DNA of 7,034 nt, from assembly GCA_031282235.1 (NCBI GenBank), contig JAITED010000112.1:1-7034 (forward strand), read 5' to 3'. Below the pieces are notes generated by a model, which saw nothing but the letters and a program-made list of their open reading frames with translations, was not told the origin of the DNA and did no database searches. How positions within the stretch are numbered: position 1 is the stretch's first letter; each line of letters begins with the position of its first letter. The translations under genes were made by a program, and so were the position numbers. Of the stretch, positions 1 through 6,443 are shown piece after piece. Origin of the DNA: Propionibacteriaceae bacterium. GTDB lineage: Bacteria; Actinomycetota; Actinomycetes; Propionibacteriales; Propionibacteriaceae.

Positions 1-9
1 CAGCAGCAT

Positions 10-66
10 AAGAAGAAGAAGAAGAAGAAGAAGAAGAATTAGAGGTAGAGGAGGAAGAAGAAGTAG
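10..66. repeat. AAG trinucleotide microsatellite in a purine tract
   Basis: Nine perfect AAG units fill 10-36. They are followed by a purine-rich tail to 66 that includes a second short run of GAA/AAG near 54-63. On the plus strand only positions 39, 40, 46 and 64 are pyrimidines. The tract starts a few bases past the rsmE stop codon, so on the rsmE transcript it would be an unstructured C/U-rich 3' tail. No hairpin terminator is visible in 1-69. The plus strand could alternatively hold the end of a convergent gene, since one frame reads Gln-Gln-His, nine Lys, Asn and a TAG stop at 40-42. The window is too short on that side to support a gene call. Confidence 0.9.
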
Positions 67-69
67 GCA

Positions 70-810
70 TCAAACTACCCTTCTGGATAGGGACTGCAAC
101 TCCGCTAGGGCTACGGCTCCGGCGGTGGAGGTACGTAACACTTGGGAGGCGATACGCACCGGAACCCCGCCGGCGGCTTCAAGCGCTGCTAACTCCTCGG
201 CGCTGATGCCGCCCTCGGGGCCGATGATGAACACCACATCGCCAGTAGCGGGCATCGTCAGTGACTCAACCCACATGGAGGCTTCTTCATGGCATACGAC
301 CGCTAGCGCGGCGGAGCGCACCCACTCTGCCACTTGCGCGCTACTGGCGTATTGCACTTCGGGCACAGTGAAACGCCGCGACTGTTTGGCGGCTTCGCGG
401 ACAGTCTTACCCCACTTGGCTACGCCTTTCTCCACTTTCGCTGCTGCGCCATCCCACCGCGATACACTGCGCGCTGCCTGCCAGGCCACAATCACGTCCA
501 CCCCGAGTTCGGTGAGCATCTCCACGGCCAACTCGGCGCGCTCCCCTTTTGGCAACGCCTGTATCGCCACCCAACGCCTAGGGCGCGGCGGCTCAACACA
601 CACCTGCGACACACTCACCTCAACTGTGGTTTTGGCAACCGAAAGCACCGGCCCAAAGCTGGCGTGCCCGCGCCCATCTGCCACATACACCTGCTCCCCC
701 ACCTGTAACCGGCGCACCGTGGCAGCGTGGTGCGCTTCCGTACCGGTGATAACAGCCACGGCACCCACCGTATCGGGCACCGAATCAGCGAGAAATAGTG
801 GCGCGGTCAT
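70..810 (-). CDS. rsmE: 16S rRNA m3U1498 methyltransferase RsmE
   Basis: Predicted cytoplasmic SPOUT-class (trefoil-knot) methyltransferase that uses S-adenosylmethionine to methylate N3 of U1498 in 16S rRNA of the 30S subunit. At 246 aa it has the usual length for the family. Residues 1 to about 72 form the PUA-like RNA-binding part, with HHAATVRRL and VADGRG resembling the family pattern. The SPOUT domain follows: LPKGERAE at 86-93, TELGV at 100-104, REAAKQSRR at 138-146, the GPEGG cofactor loop at 197-201 and LRTSTA at 225-230 in the knot. The ATG at 810 overlaps the dnaJ stop in an ATGA arrangement and has no strong Shine-Dalgarno of its own, so it is probably translated by coupling to dnaJ. 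It is the last visible gene of the hrcA operon. The segment before LRTSTA reads IAS where LGP is commoner, a minor deviation. Confidence 0.97.
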   Translation of the reverse strand: MTAPLFLADSVPDTVGAVAVITGTEAHHAATVRRLQVGEQVYVADGRGHASFGPVLSVAKTTVEVSVSQVCVEPPRPRRWVAIQALPKGERAELAVEMLTELGVDVIVAWQAARSVSRWDGAAAKVEKGVAKWGKTVREAAKQSRRFTVPEVQYASSAQVAEWVRSAALAVVCHEEASMWVESLTMPATGDVVFIIGPEGGISAEELAALEAAGGVPVRIASQVLRTSTAGAVALAELQSLSRRVV

Positions 811-2000
811 CCGTTGAACGAGTCTTTCAGGCGGGAGAAGAACCCTTTAACCGCCGTATCACCCACCGCCACCGCGGGGCTGGTCTCGTCGCGTAGCTCC
901 GCTAACTGCGTCAGCAGGGCGCGCTGGGCATCGTCCAGCCCGACGGGGGTTTGCACCAACACCGTCACCCCCAGTTCGCCGCGCCCGGAGCCGCGCAGCC
1001 GGGGCACGCCCCGCCCTTTCACAGCGATACGTGTACCAGATTGGGTGCCAGCGGGCACCGCGAGCGTAATCTCGGCCTGCTCCGGAGGACAATCCGGGGT
1101 GTCGGCTTCCAACGACTGCACCTGTACCGTGGTGCCGAGCGCCGCAGCGGTCATCGGCAACCGCATCACCATCTCCAGATTGTCACCGTCACGCTTGAAA
1201 ACCTCGTGCGGGGCTATCGCAATCTCCACGAACAGGTCTCCGGCGGGGCCACCGCCAGGGCCCACTTCCCCCTGCCCGGCCAGATGCACCCGGTTACCGT
1301 CGGCAACCCCAGCCGGTATCTGCACCGTGAGGTTGCGTTTCGTCCGCGTCCGACCCTCGCCGTTGCACTGCGGACACGGGTTGGTTATCACGGTGCCATA
1401 CCCGGAGCAGCGCGCGCACGCTTGCGTGGTGCGTATGTCACCTAGGAAAGAGCGCTGTACGCTAATCGTCTCGCCCCGCCCGCCACAGTTGGGGCAGGTG
1501 GTGGGCTCTCCCCCGTCGGCGCTGCCCTTACCGCTACATTTGGTGCACACCACATACGTATCAACATTGAGCGGTTTCGCCACCCCGAACGCCGCTTCTG
1601 CCAGCGTGATACGGGTACGGGTCAACTGGTCATTGCCGCGCCGTACCCGTGGCCTAGGCCCTCGCCCGGCACTCGCCCCAAACATGGCGCCCATCAGGTC
1701 GCTGATGTCAAACCCGCCCGTCTGGAAGCCGCCAAAACCGCCGAAAGGATTGAATCCGCCCGCGCCGCCCGCGCCACCTGCGCGCAGCGGGTCGCCGCCC
1801 CGGTCGTACACCGCTTTCTTCTGCGGGTCAGAGAGCACCTCATACGCTTCCTGCACCGCCTTAAACTTTTCTTCGGCTTTCGGATCGTCACCGGCCACGT
1901 CGGGGTGCACCTGCATCGCCTTTTTGCGGTACGCCCGCTTAATCGCCTCTGCGGAAGCGTCGCGGGGCACACCAAGCGTGCCATAGTAGTCGTTTGCCAA
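807..2000 (-). CDS. dnaJ: Molecular chaperone DnaJ (Hsp40), HrcA-linked
   Basis: Type I Hsp40 co-chaperone, 397 aa, expected to bind unfolded clients and stimulate the DnaK ATPase in the cytoplasm. The J domain spans about residues 4-68 with the essential HPD triad at 32-34. A Gly/Phe-rich linker runs from about 74 to 114. The zinc region has all four CxxCxGxG repeats intact, at 152-159, 169-176, 195-202 and 209-216. The two C-terminal client-binding beta domains follow, from about 217 to 355, with a divergent tail. The start is a TTG three bases after the hrcA stop. It is chosen because the protein then begins right before the conserved DYYGTLGV and a strong AGGAAGG lies 7 bases upstream, inside the last hrcA codons. 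Linkage to hrcA and rsmE marks it as the copy often called dnaJ2 in actinobacteria. A second dnaJ next to dnaK may exist elsewhere, which this window cannot show. Confidence 0.98.
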   Translation of the reverse strand: MANDYYGTLGVPRDASAEAIKRAYRKKAMQVHPDVAGDDPKAEEKFKAVQEAYEVLSDPQKKAVYDRGGDPLRAGGAGGAGGFNPFGGFGGFQTGGFDISDLMGAMFGASAGRGPRPRVRRGNDQLTRTRITLAEAAFGVAKPLNVDTYVVCTKCSGKGSADGGEPTTCPNCGGRGETISVQRSFLGDIRTTQACARCSGYGTVITNPCPQCNGEGRTRTKRNLTVQIPAGVADGNRVHLAGQGEVGPGGGPAGDLFVEIAIAPHEVFKRDGDNLEMVMRLPMTAAALGTTVQVQSLEADTPDCPPEQAEITLAVPAGTQSGTRIAVKGRGVPRLRGSGRGELGVTVLVQTPVGLDDAQRALLTQLAELRDETSPAVAVGDTAVKGFFSRLKDSFNG

Positions 2001-2003
2001 GGC

Positions 2004-3023
2004 TCAACCTTCCTGCAGGAATCTGCCGACGTAATTCGCCACCGCCCGCACCGCAGCGATGATGGAGGGGTAGTCCATACGTGTAGGGCCAACCACCCCC
2101 AACGTCGCCCAAGCGCTGTCGGTGGAACCGTACCCGCTCACCACAACTGAGGTGGATTGCAGCGGTTGGTAACTGTTTTCGCCGCCGATACGCACCATCA
2201 CCCCGTCATCGCCGGGGCGCACCGCTTCGCCGAGCAGCCGCAGCAGCACCATCTGTTCCTCTAACGCTTCCAGCACCGGCTTCACGGTGGTTTCGTACTC
2301 CGCGCCAAACCGGGCGAGATTTGGCACCCCACCCACCATCACTCTCGCCCCCGGTTCGGCAGCCAATACGTCGCTGAGTACGGCGGTGAGCCGACTGATA
2401 CGCAGCCGCTCCGCAGGCGCCATCCCCTCCAACGCCACCGCCATCGCGCTCAGCGCATCGTTGGGGGTACGCCCCACCGCGAGGGCGTTAATCCAATCCC
2501 GCAAGTTAGCCAACTCCGCATCGCTGTGTTCTGCCAACTCGAATGCGCGCTGCTCCACCGTACCGCTGGAGCGAATCACCACAATCAGCACTCGATCCGC
2601 GCCCAGCGACACCAGTTCGATGTGGCGCACCCGGGGAGAGGCCGCCACCGGGTACTGCACTATCGCCACTTGTCTGGTCACCTGCGCCAACAGCCGTGCG
2701 GTACGCTGCACAACGTCGTCCAAATCGCAAGCCCCCTCCATGAAACTAGAGATGGCTCTGCGCTCCGCTGCCGACAGCGGTTTTATGGCCGCCAAACGGT
2801 CCACGAACAACCTATATCCCTTGTCAGTGGGGATACGCCCAGCGGAGGTGTGCGGATGGGTCAAGTAACCCTCGTCCTCCAACGCTGCCATATCGTTACG
2901 GATGGTGGCTGCGGATACGTCCAGATGGTGACGCTCCACCAACGCTTTTGACCCGACCGGTTCGCGCGAAGCCACATAGTCAGTGACGATGGCACGCAAC
3001 ACAGCGAGTTTGCGCTCATCCAT
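2004..3023 (-). CDS. hrcA: Heat-inducible transcription repressor HrcA
   Basis: Predicted repressor of class I heat-shock genes. It binds CIRCE operators as a dimer, and in studied bacteria its activity depends on GroEL. The protein is 339 aa, normal for the family. The N-terminal winged helix covers about residues 1-75. It includes PVGSKALVE near 22-30 and the family hallmark from SAATIRNDMAALEDEGYL into HPHTSAGRIPTDKGYR at about 37-71. The rest matches the GAF-like and dimerisation domains in length and general character. The start is the ATG at 3023, preceded by GAAAGGG 7 bases upstream. An in-frame TTG at 3062 would add 13 unrelated residues and lies next to the operator, so it is not used here. 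It is first in an operon with dnaJ and rsmE. A CIRCE element lies 40 bases upstream, so autorepression is expected. Confidence 0.98.
   Translation of the reverse strand: MDERKLAVLRAIVTDYVASREPVGSKALVERHHLDVSAATIRNDMAALEDEGYLTHPHTSAGRIPTDKGYRLFVDRLAAIKPLSAAERRAISSFMEGACDLDDVVQRTARLLAQVTRQVAIVQYPVAASPRVRHIELVSLGADRVLIVVIRSSGTVEQRAFELAEHSDAELANLRDWINALAVGRTPNDALSAMAVALEGMAPAERLRISRLTAVLSDVLAAEPGARVMVGGVPNLARFGAEYETTVKPVLEALEEQMVLLRLLGEAVRPGDDGVMVRIGGENSYQPLQSTSVVVSGYGSTDSAWATLGVVGPTRMDYPSIIAAVRAVANYVGRFLQEG
2008..2014 (-). promoter_or_regulatory. dnaJ ribosome binding site
   Basis: AGGAAGG on the minus strand, 7 bases before the TTG start of dnaJ and inside the final codons of hrcA. It supports the TTG start and implies that ribosomes terminating on hrcA can reload for dnaJ. 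Confidence 0.8.
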
Positions 3024-3030
3024 GATGTTG

Positions 3031-3037
3031 CCCTTTC
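3031..3037 (-). promoter_or_regulatory. hrcA ribosome binding site
   Basis: GAAAGGG on the minus strand with 7 bases to the ATG at 3023. It decides the hrcA start in favour of this ATG over the upstream TTG at 3062. Confidence 0.75.
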
Positions 3038-3063
3038 GTATCTGACATTTTGGCGTTTCCAAT

Positions 3064-3090
3064 CTGGCACTCTCGGGTGCTGAGTGCTAG
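3064..3090 (-). promoter_or_regulatory. CIRCE operator (HrcA binding site)
   Basis: On the plus strand CTGGCACTC, nine bases, then GAGTGCTAG. The known CIRCE consensus is TTAGCACTC-N9-GAGTGCTAA. The left arm matches 7 of 9 positions, the right arm 8 of 9, and the spacer is exactly 9. The two arms are complementary at 8 of 9 positions. The site overlaps the end of the predicted -10 box and the likely transcription start of hrcA, so bound HrcA would block initiation. Because it also lies in the 5' leader, it could fold as a hairpin in the mRNA. Confidence 0.92.
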
Positions 3091-3117
3091 TTTAGCGCGT
3101 ATTGCGTCGCACTTAAA
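3089..3117 (-). promoter_or_regulatory. Predicted sigma70-type promoter of hrcA-dnaJ-rsmE
   Basis: On the minus strand the -10 box is TAAACT (3094-3089), a good TAnnnT match. Exactly 17 bases upstream is a weak -35, TTTAAG (3117-3112). The predicted start is around 3082, inside the CIRCE element, giving a leader of about 60 bases. The position relative to CIRCE is what is expected for an HrcA-repressed promoter, which strengthens an otherwise ordinary match. Confidence 0.55.
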
Positions 3118-3145
3118 CCGCGCCCCGTCGCCAGCAGCGCCGTGT

Positions 3146-3167
3146 GTCGTAAACAAGTCGTGAACAA
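3146..3167. repeat. Tandem 11-bp direct repeat in the divergent spacer
   Basis: Two adjacent 11-bp units, GTCGTAAACAA and GTCGTGAACAA, differ at one base. Read on the minus strand, each contains GTTYACG, which resembles the GTTCAC core of the 11-nt direct repeat units bound by PhoP in Streptomyces. A spacing of about one helical turn is typical of tandem sites for OmpR/PhoB-type regulators. The repeat sits about 30 bp upstream of the hrcA -35. Nine bases past its other end is TAAGTT (3177-3182), a possible plus-strand -10 for the hydrolase gene. The repeat is certain; its role as an operator is inference. Confidence 0.6.
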
Positions 3168-3285
3168 TACGTAGCTTAAGTTATCACCGCCCAAACCCCC
3201 GCCGTATTCCCCGAAAAGTCAAATATTGCACTGGAAATCGCATTTTTCGCTGTGCAAATGCCAAATACGTGCCACAGTTGTACAT

Positions 3286-4131
3286 GTGAGTGAGTTCTCC
3301 ATCACTAATTGGGTCGAAGTAGCCCCCGCTACGTATCTCGCGGTCGCTGAACCGGAGGGGGTGAACATCGGATTGGTGCTGGGCGCCAAACACGCATTAC
3401 TCGTGGACACCGGCTCCAGCCCCGCGCAGGGCGCGACTATCGCTGAAAGCGTACGCAACCAATTCCACCGGGTGATAGACCGGGTTGTCGTCACTCACGC
3501 CCACTACGACCACTGGTTCGGGTTGGGCGCATTCAACAACGTGAAAACATACGGACAAGCCGGATTGTTGGACGAGATGTCTGTCGGCGTCGATACCACC
3601 CTGGTTGCGCAGTTGGGGTTCACCCCCGACCTCATCGCGCCGCCGCAGAATCTGATTTTGGATTGGGGCTCGTTCAGCCTCGGCGGCGAGCATGTGCAAC
3701 TCAAATATTTCGGCCCTGCCCACTCCAACTCGGATTTGGTGGTGTACGTGCCGGGGCGCCGCTTGGCGTTCGTGGGCGACCTGCTGGAGGAACCCGGCCC
3801 CCCACATTTTGGCCCCGATACCACCGTCAGCACTTGGCCGAACGTCATTGACCAAGTGATTGCGCTCGTCGGCTTGGACACCCTGTTGGTGCCCGGGCAC
3901 GGCAAGCCGGTGGATACGGCTTTCGCACTCCGGCAACGCAACGACATCGAGCGTTGTTATCGTCAAATACGCGAATGGCATACGCGCGGCTACGGCCTTC
4001 AGGATGCCCTGGCCCGTATCGAAATGGGTTGCAGTCTGGATTGGCCTTTCAGCGTGGCCGCCATGCGCGAAGCCGCTATCTGCATCTACGCGGAGCTGGC
4101 CGGTTCCCAGCCGCCGACTCGCCCGGCCTAA
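3286..4131 (+). CDS. Metallo-beta-lactamase-fold hydrolase, substrate unknown
   Basis: Predicted cytoplasmic binuclear-metal hydrolase of the MBL superfamily, 281 aa from the GTG at 3286. Metal ligands visible: HAHYDH at 71-76 (the HxHxDH motif), His146 in GPAHSNSD, Asp165 in FVGD and His205 in PGHG. Asp41 in VDTG lies at the usual end of the second strand. All expected ligands are present, so it is probably active. No signal peptide or membrane segment is seen, which argues against a secreted beta-lactamase. The C-terminal part after about residue 210 is helical and gives no further clue. The GTG is favoured because homology-like sequence (ITNWVEVAPATYLAV) begins right after it. An in-frame TTG at 3226 would add 20 unconvincing residues. 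No good Shine-Dalgarno precedes the GTG, so the start is less certain than for its neighbours. It is the only plus-strand gene, divergent from hrcA and convergent with hemW. The reaction cannot be named from sequence: glyoxalase II-like, lactonase-like or other esterase activity are all possible. Confidence 0.86.
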   Translation: MSEFSITNWVEVAPATYLAVAEPEGVNIGLVLGAKHALLVDTGSSPAQGATIAESVRNQFHRVIDRVVVTHAHYDHWFGLGAFNNVKTYGQAGLLDEMSVGVDTTLVAQLGFTPDLIAPPQNLILDWGSFSLGGEHVQLKYFGPAHSNSDLVVYVPGRRLAFVGDLLEEPGPPHFGPDTTVSTWPNVIDQVIALVGLDTLLVPGHGKPVDTAFALRQRNDIERCYRQIREWHTRGYGLQDALARIEMGCSLDWPFSVAAMREAAICIYAELAGSQPPTRPA

Positions 4132-4134
4132 ACG

Positions 4135-4151
4135 TTCGCAGCTTCTGCGGA
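4135..4151. terminator. Small hairpin in the convergent gap, possible bidirectional terminator
   Basis: In the 23-base gap between the stop codons of the hydrolase gene and hemW, CGCAG and CTGCG form a perfect 5-bp stem around a 3-base CTT loop. In RNA it extends to 7 bp with one G-U pair. On the plus strand it is followed by ATTTAGTT, a modest U-rich run; on the minus strand only a poor one follows. Its position suits a shared terminator, but the stem is short, so efficiency may be low. Confidence 0.4.
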
Positions 4152-4154
4152 GAT

Positions 4155-5270
4155 TTAGTTACTGACTAGCTCTAATGAGATACGGTCTGCTAACAGCCGC
4201 CCGGTCGGGGTCAGCACCAGAGAGTCACCGTTGACGCGCGCTAAGTTATCGGATACGTATCCCGCCACTAAGTCAGCCGTGCTGGCGGGTAAAAGCTGTA
4301 GCGGCAACCCGGAAGCCAACCGTAGTCGCAGCATCACCTGTTCCGTCGCTTGGGCGGCAGCGTTCAGCGTTTCAACCCCGGCACTAGGGGATTTCCCGGC
4401 GGCAAGCAGGTCAGCCCAACGGCGCGGGTTGCGTACATTCCACCACCGCGTATCAGCGCGATGGCTGTGGGCACCAGGGCCTGCCCCCCACCAATTAGCG
4501 CCCAACCAGTAGGCCAAATTGTGGCGGCACTCGCGCGCCGGCAACGCCCAGTTGCTCACCTCATAGTTGCTGAAACCTGCGCTGGCGAGCAGCGCTTCTG
4601 CCGCTAAATACTTGTCCGCTAAATCATCTTCAGTTATGGCAGGCGTGCTACCCCGAGCGATACGCCTAGCCAGTGGGGTGTGCGGCGCTAATGTCAGCGC
4701 ATAGGCGCTCAAATGGGTGGGTTGGGTTTCCAGCGCTGCCCCCAGCGAATCCAGCCACTCCCCCAAGCTCTCCCCCGGCGTGCCGTAGATGAGGTCGAGG
4801 TTGATGTTGTCGAATCCGGCGGCTTTCGCCTCCTGCACCGCCGCCACCGCGCGCCCGGGGGTGTGAACGCGCCCCAACGTGTGCAACACCTGCGGATTAG
4901 CCGACTGCATCCCGATGCTAATCCGGTTATACCCAGCGCCGCGCAACACCTGCAACAATGCCGGGGTTAGGGTCTCCGGATTCGCTTCGGTGCTCACCTC
5001 GGCATCCGGGGCGAGCGTGAAGTGCTGCCGTATCAACTCCAAAACCTGCCCCAAACCAGCGCCCAGCAGTGTCGGGGTGCCGCCGCCACAGAACACCGTA
5101 TCTAAAACGGTGCCGCTGCCAAAGGTTGTTGCTGCCCGTTCCAGTTCGTGCGCTAAGGCCGTCAGATAATCGTCGTAGCTTATCCCAGCCCGATTGAGCG
5201 TATACGTATTGAAATCGCAGTATCCGCAGCGCACCGTACAGAACGGCACATGCACATACAGCGAAGTCAC
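4155..5270 (-). CDS. hemW: Radical SAM haem chaperone HemW
   Basis: HemW proteins bind haem and an iron-sulfur cluster and are thought to deliver haem to target proteins. They are often misnamed oxygen-independent coproporphyrinogen oxidase (HemN). The protein is 371 aa, normal for the family. The cluster motif CTVRCGYC has Cys11, Cys15 and Cys18 and is followed by Asp-Phe. True HemN has CxxxCxxCxC, so the missing fourth Cys supports HemW. Other conserved blocks are GGGTPT at 62-67, TEANPETL at 94-101, GMQS at 120-123, LDLIYGTPGE at 158-167, EVSNWA at 237-242, HNLAYW at 250-255 and GAGPGAHS at 262-269. The HemW C-terminal domain follows. The start is the GTG at 5270, because the family begins just before the YVHVPFC block. 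It lies 10 bases after the rlmN stop, with GGGG just upstream as a weak ribosome binding site. Last gene of the cdsA-rlmN-hemW run. Confidence 0.95.
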   Translation of the reverse strand: MTSLYVHVPFCTVRCGYCDFNTYTLNRAGISYDDYLTALAHELERAATTFGSGTVLDTVFCGGGTPTLLGAGLGQVLELIRQHFTLAPDAEVSTEANPETLTPALLQVLRGAGYNRISIGMQSANPQVLHTLGRVHTPGRAVAAVQEAKAAGFDNINLDLIYGTPGESLGEWLDSLGAALETQPTHLSAYALTLAPHTPLARRIARGSTPAITEDDLADKYLAAEALLASAGFSNYEVSNWALPARECRHNLAYWLGANWWGAGPGAHSHRADTRWWNVRNPRRWADLLAAGKSPSAGVETLNAAAQATEQVMLRLRLASGLPLQLLPASTADLVAGYVSDNLARVNGDSLVLTPTGRLLADRISLELVSN

Positions 5271-5280
5271 AAGCCCCAGC

Positions 5281-6441
5281 CTACCGCTGCAGCGCCGCCA
5301 ACTGACCACAGGCGGCGTCAATGTTGCGGCCTCGGGTGTCGCGCAGAGTTACGGGGATACCGGCGCGCTCTAGGCGGTCGATGAAGGTTTGTTGGTCGCG
5401 CTTGCGTGAGGCTGTCCATTTGGAGCCGGGGGTGGGGTTCAGCGGGATTAGGTTTACATGCGCCCAAGTCCAATCGCCGCGCCGCTTCAGCTCTCTGGCT
5501 AGCAGGTCAGCGCGAGCTTGCTGGTCGTTAATGTCGCGGATGAGGGCGTATTCGATGCTCACCCGACGCTTGGTGACGCGGGCGTAATCCCACGCTGCAT
5601 CCAGCAACTCGCCCACTTTCCAGCGCTGGTTTACGGGGATTAGCTCGTCGCGTAGTTCATCATCGGGGGCGTGCAGGCTCACGGCCAATGTGAGCGGCAA
5701 CTCCTCGGCTGCCAACGCTGCGATACGCGGCACTAACCCGACCGTGGAGATAGTCACCCCGCGTGCCGAGATGCCGAAACCGTCCGGTTTGGGACGTATT
5801 AACTCCCGCACCGCTGCCATCACGGGAGCGTAGTTAGCTAACGGCTCCCCCATGCCCATGAACACGACATTGTTCACCTGACCCGGCCCGCCAGCCACCG
5901 CGCCCTGCGCCAGTTTCGCCGCAGCATCCGCCACCTGCGCCACAATCTCTGCCGTGGACAGTGAGCGTTGCAAACCACCTTGTCCAGTGGCACAGAACGG
6001 ACACGCCATACCGCATCCGGCTTGCGAACTGATACACACCGTTGTGCGATTCGGATAACGCATCAACACCGACTCGACCACCGCGTCGCCAGCGATTCGC
6101 CACGCCGTTTTAACGGTCATCCCGCGATCCGCGCTCAGTTCTTGCGCCGCAGTGAGCAGGGGCGGGAACAGGTTAGCTAACGACTCGCGGGCCGCTAACG
6201 GGAGATCGCTCCACTGATCCGGCTGGTATTCGTATCGTCCAAAAACGTGATTAGATACCTGTCGCGCTCGATACGCTGGCAACCCCAATGCGCTCACCGC
6301 CGCTATTCGCGCCGCGGGCTCCAAATCGAACCAATGTTTAGCGGGTTTGCCCCCAGCGCGCACCGGAGTATCGAACACTAAGGCGCGCTCCTCCCCTGCT
6401 TCTGCTAAAGGGGCGACTGGAAGGGGTAAAACGGTAGACAC
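5281..6441 (-). CDS. rlmN: Dual-specificity 23S rRNA/tRNA adenine-C2 methyltransferase RlmN
   Basis: Radical SAM enzyme that makes 2-methyladenosine at A2503 of 23S rRNA and A37 of some tRNAs, using a methyl-cysteine relay. It is 386 aa from the GTG at 6441. The helical N-terminal region is followed by the 4Fe-4S motif CGMACPFC, with Cys143, Cys147 and Cys150. The catalytic Cys136 lies 7 residues before the first cluster cysteine, in CISSQ. The methyl-carrying Cys378 is in the near-C-terminal AACGQL after DTRGRNID. VVFMGMGEPL at 192-201 and the AVSLHAPDD block at 253-261 are also typical. All catalytic residues are present. The start was chosen for its GAGG 5 bases upstream and its position 2 bases after the cdsA stop. 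The reading frame stays open further upstream, but that would overlap cdsA. It differs from Cfr-type resistance enzymes by its length and housekeeping context. Confidence 0.97.
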   Translation of the reverse strand: MSTVLPLPVAPLAEAGEERALVFDTPVRAGGKPAKHWFDLEPAARIAAVSALGLPAYRARQVSNHVFGRYEYQPDQWSDLPLAARESLANLFPPLLTAAQELSADRGMTVKTAWRIAGDAVVESVLMRYPNRTTVCISSQAGCGMACPFCATGQGGLQRSLSTAEIVAQVADAAAKLAQGAVAGGPGQVNNVVFMGMGEPLANYAPVMAAVRELIRPKPDGFGISARGVTISTVGLVPRIAALAAEELPLTLAVSLHAPDDELRDELIPVNQRWKVGELLDAAWDYARVTKRRVSIEYALIRDINDQQARADLLARELKRRGDWTWAHVNLIPLNPTPGSKWTASRKRDQQTFIDRLERAGIPVTLRDTRGRNIDAACGQLAALQR

Positions 6442-6443
6442 GA

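Noticed and set aside
123..135. RsmE lacks the Glu of the LRxETA motif, having LRTSTA
   Set aside because: As far as I recall, LRTSTA is the normal actinobacterial form of this motif, so it is not a sign of lost activity.
125..817. A plus-strand frame antisense to rsmE, open leftward to the window edge as an Arg-rich reading of the AAG run
   Set aside because: Low-complexity Ser/Thr/Ala-rich product with no domain, opposite a well-supported RsmE.
814..1986. A long open frame on the plus strand antisense to dnaJ, nearly its full length
   Set aside because: Its residues show no recognisable domain and it lies wholly opposite an intact DnaJ with all motifs. Such antisense frames are common in GC-rich coding DNA.
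3024..3062. N-terminal extension of HrcA from a TTG at 3062
   Set aside because: It lies right beside the CIRCE operator, and a good ribosome binding site points to the ATG at 3023, where the HrcA family normally begins.
3181..3189. TTATCACCG as a DnaA box
   Set aside because: It departs from the TTATNCACA consensus at several positions, and no second box or AT-rich unwinding region is nearby.
3226..3285. N-terminal extension of the MBL hydrolase from a TTG at 3226
   Set aside because: The 20 extra residues look unlike protein of this family, include two closely spaced Cys, and have no ribosome binding site.
4155..5270. Naming the radical SAM gene hemN (coproporphyrinogen dehydrogenase)
   Set aside because: The fourth cysteine of the HemN CxxxCxxCxC motif is replaced by Phe, and the sequence follows the HemW pattern throughout.
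5833..6181. The 10-bp palindrome GTTAGCTAAC occurs twice in rlmN (5833-5842 and 6172-6181)
   Set aside because: Both copies encode Leu-Ala-Asn with the same codons in the same frame, so repeated codon choice explains them without a regulatory site.
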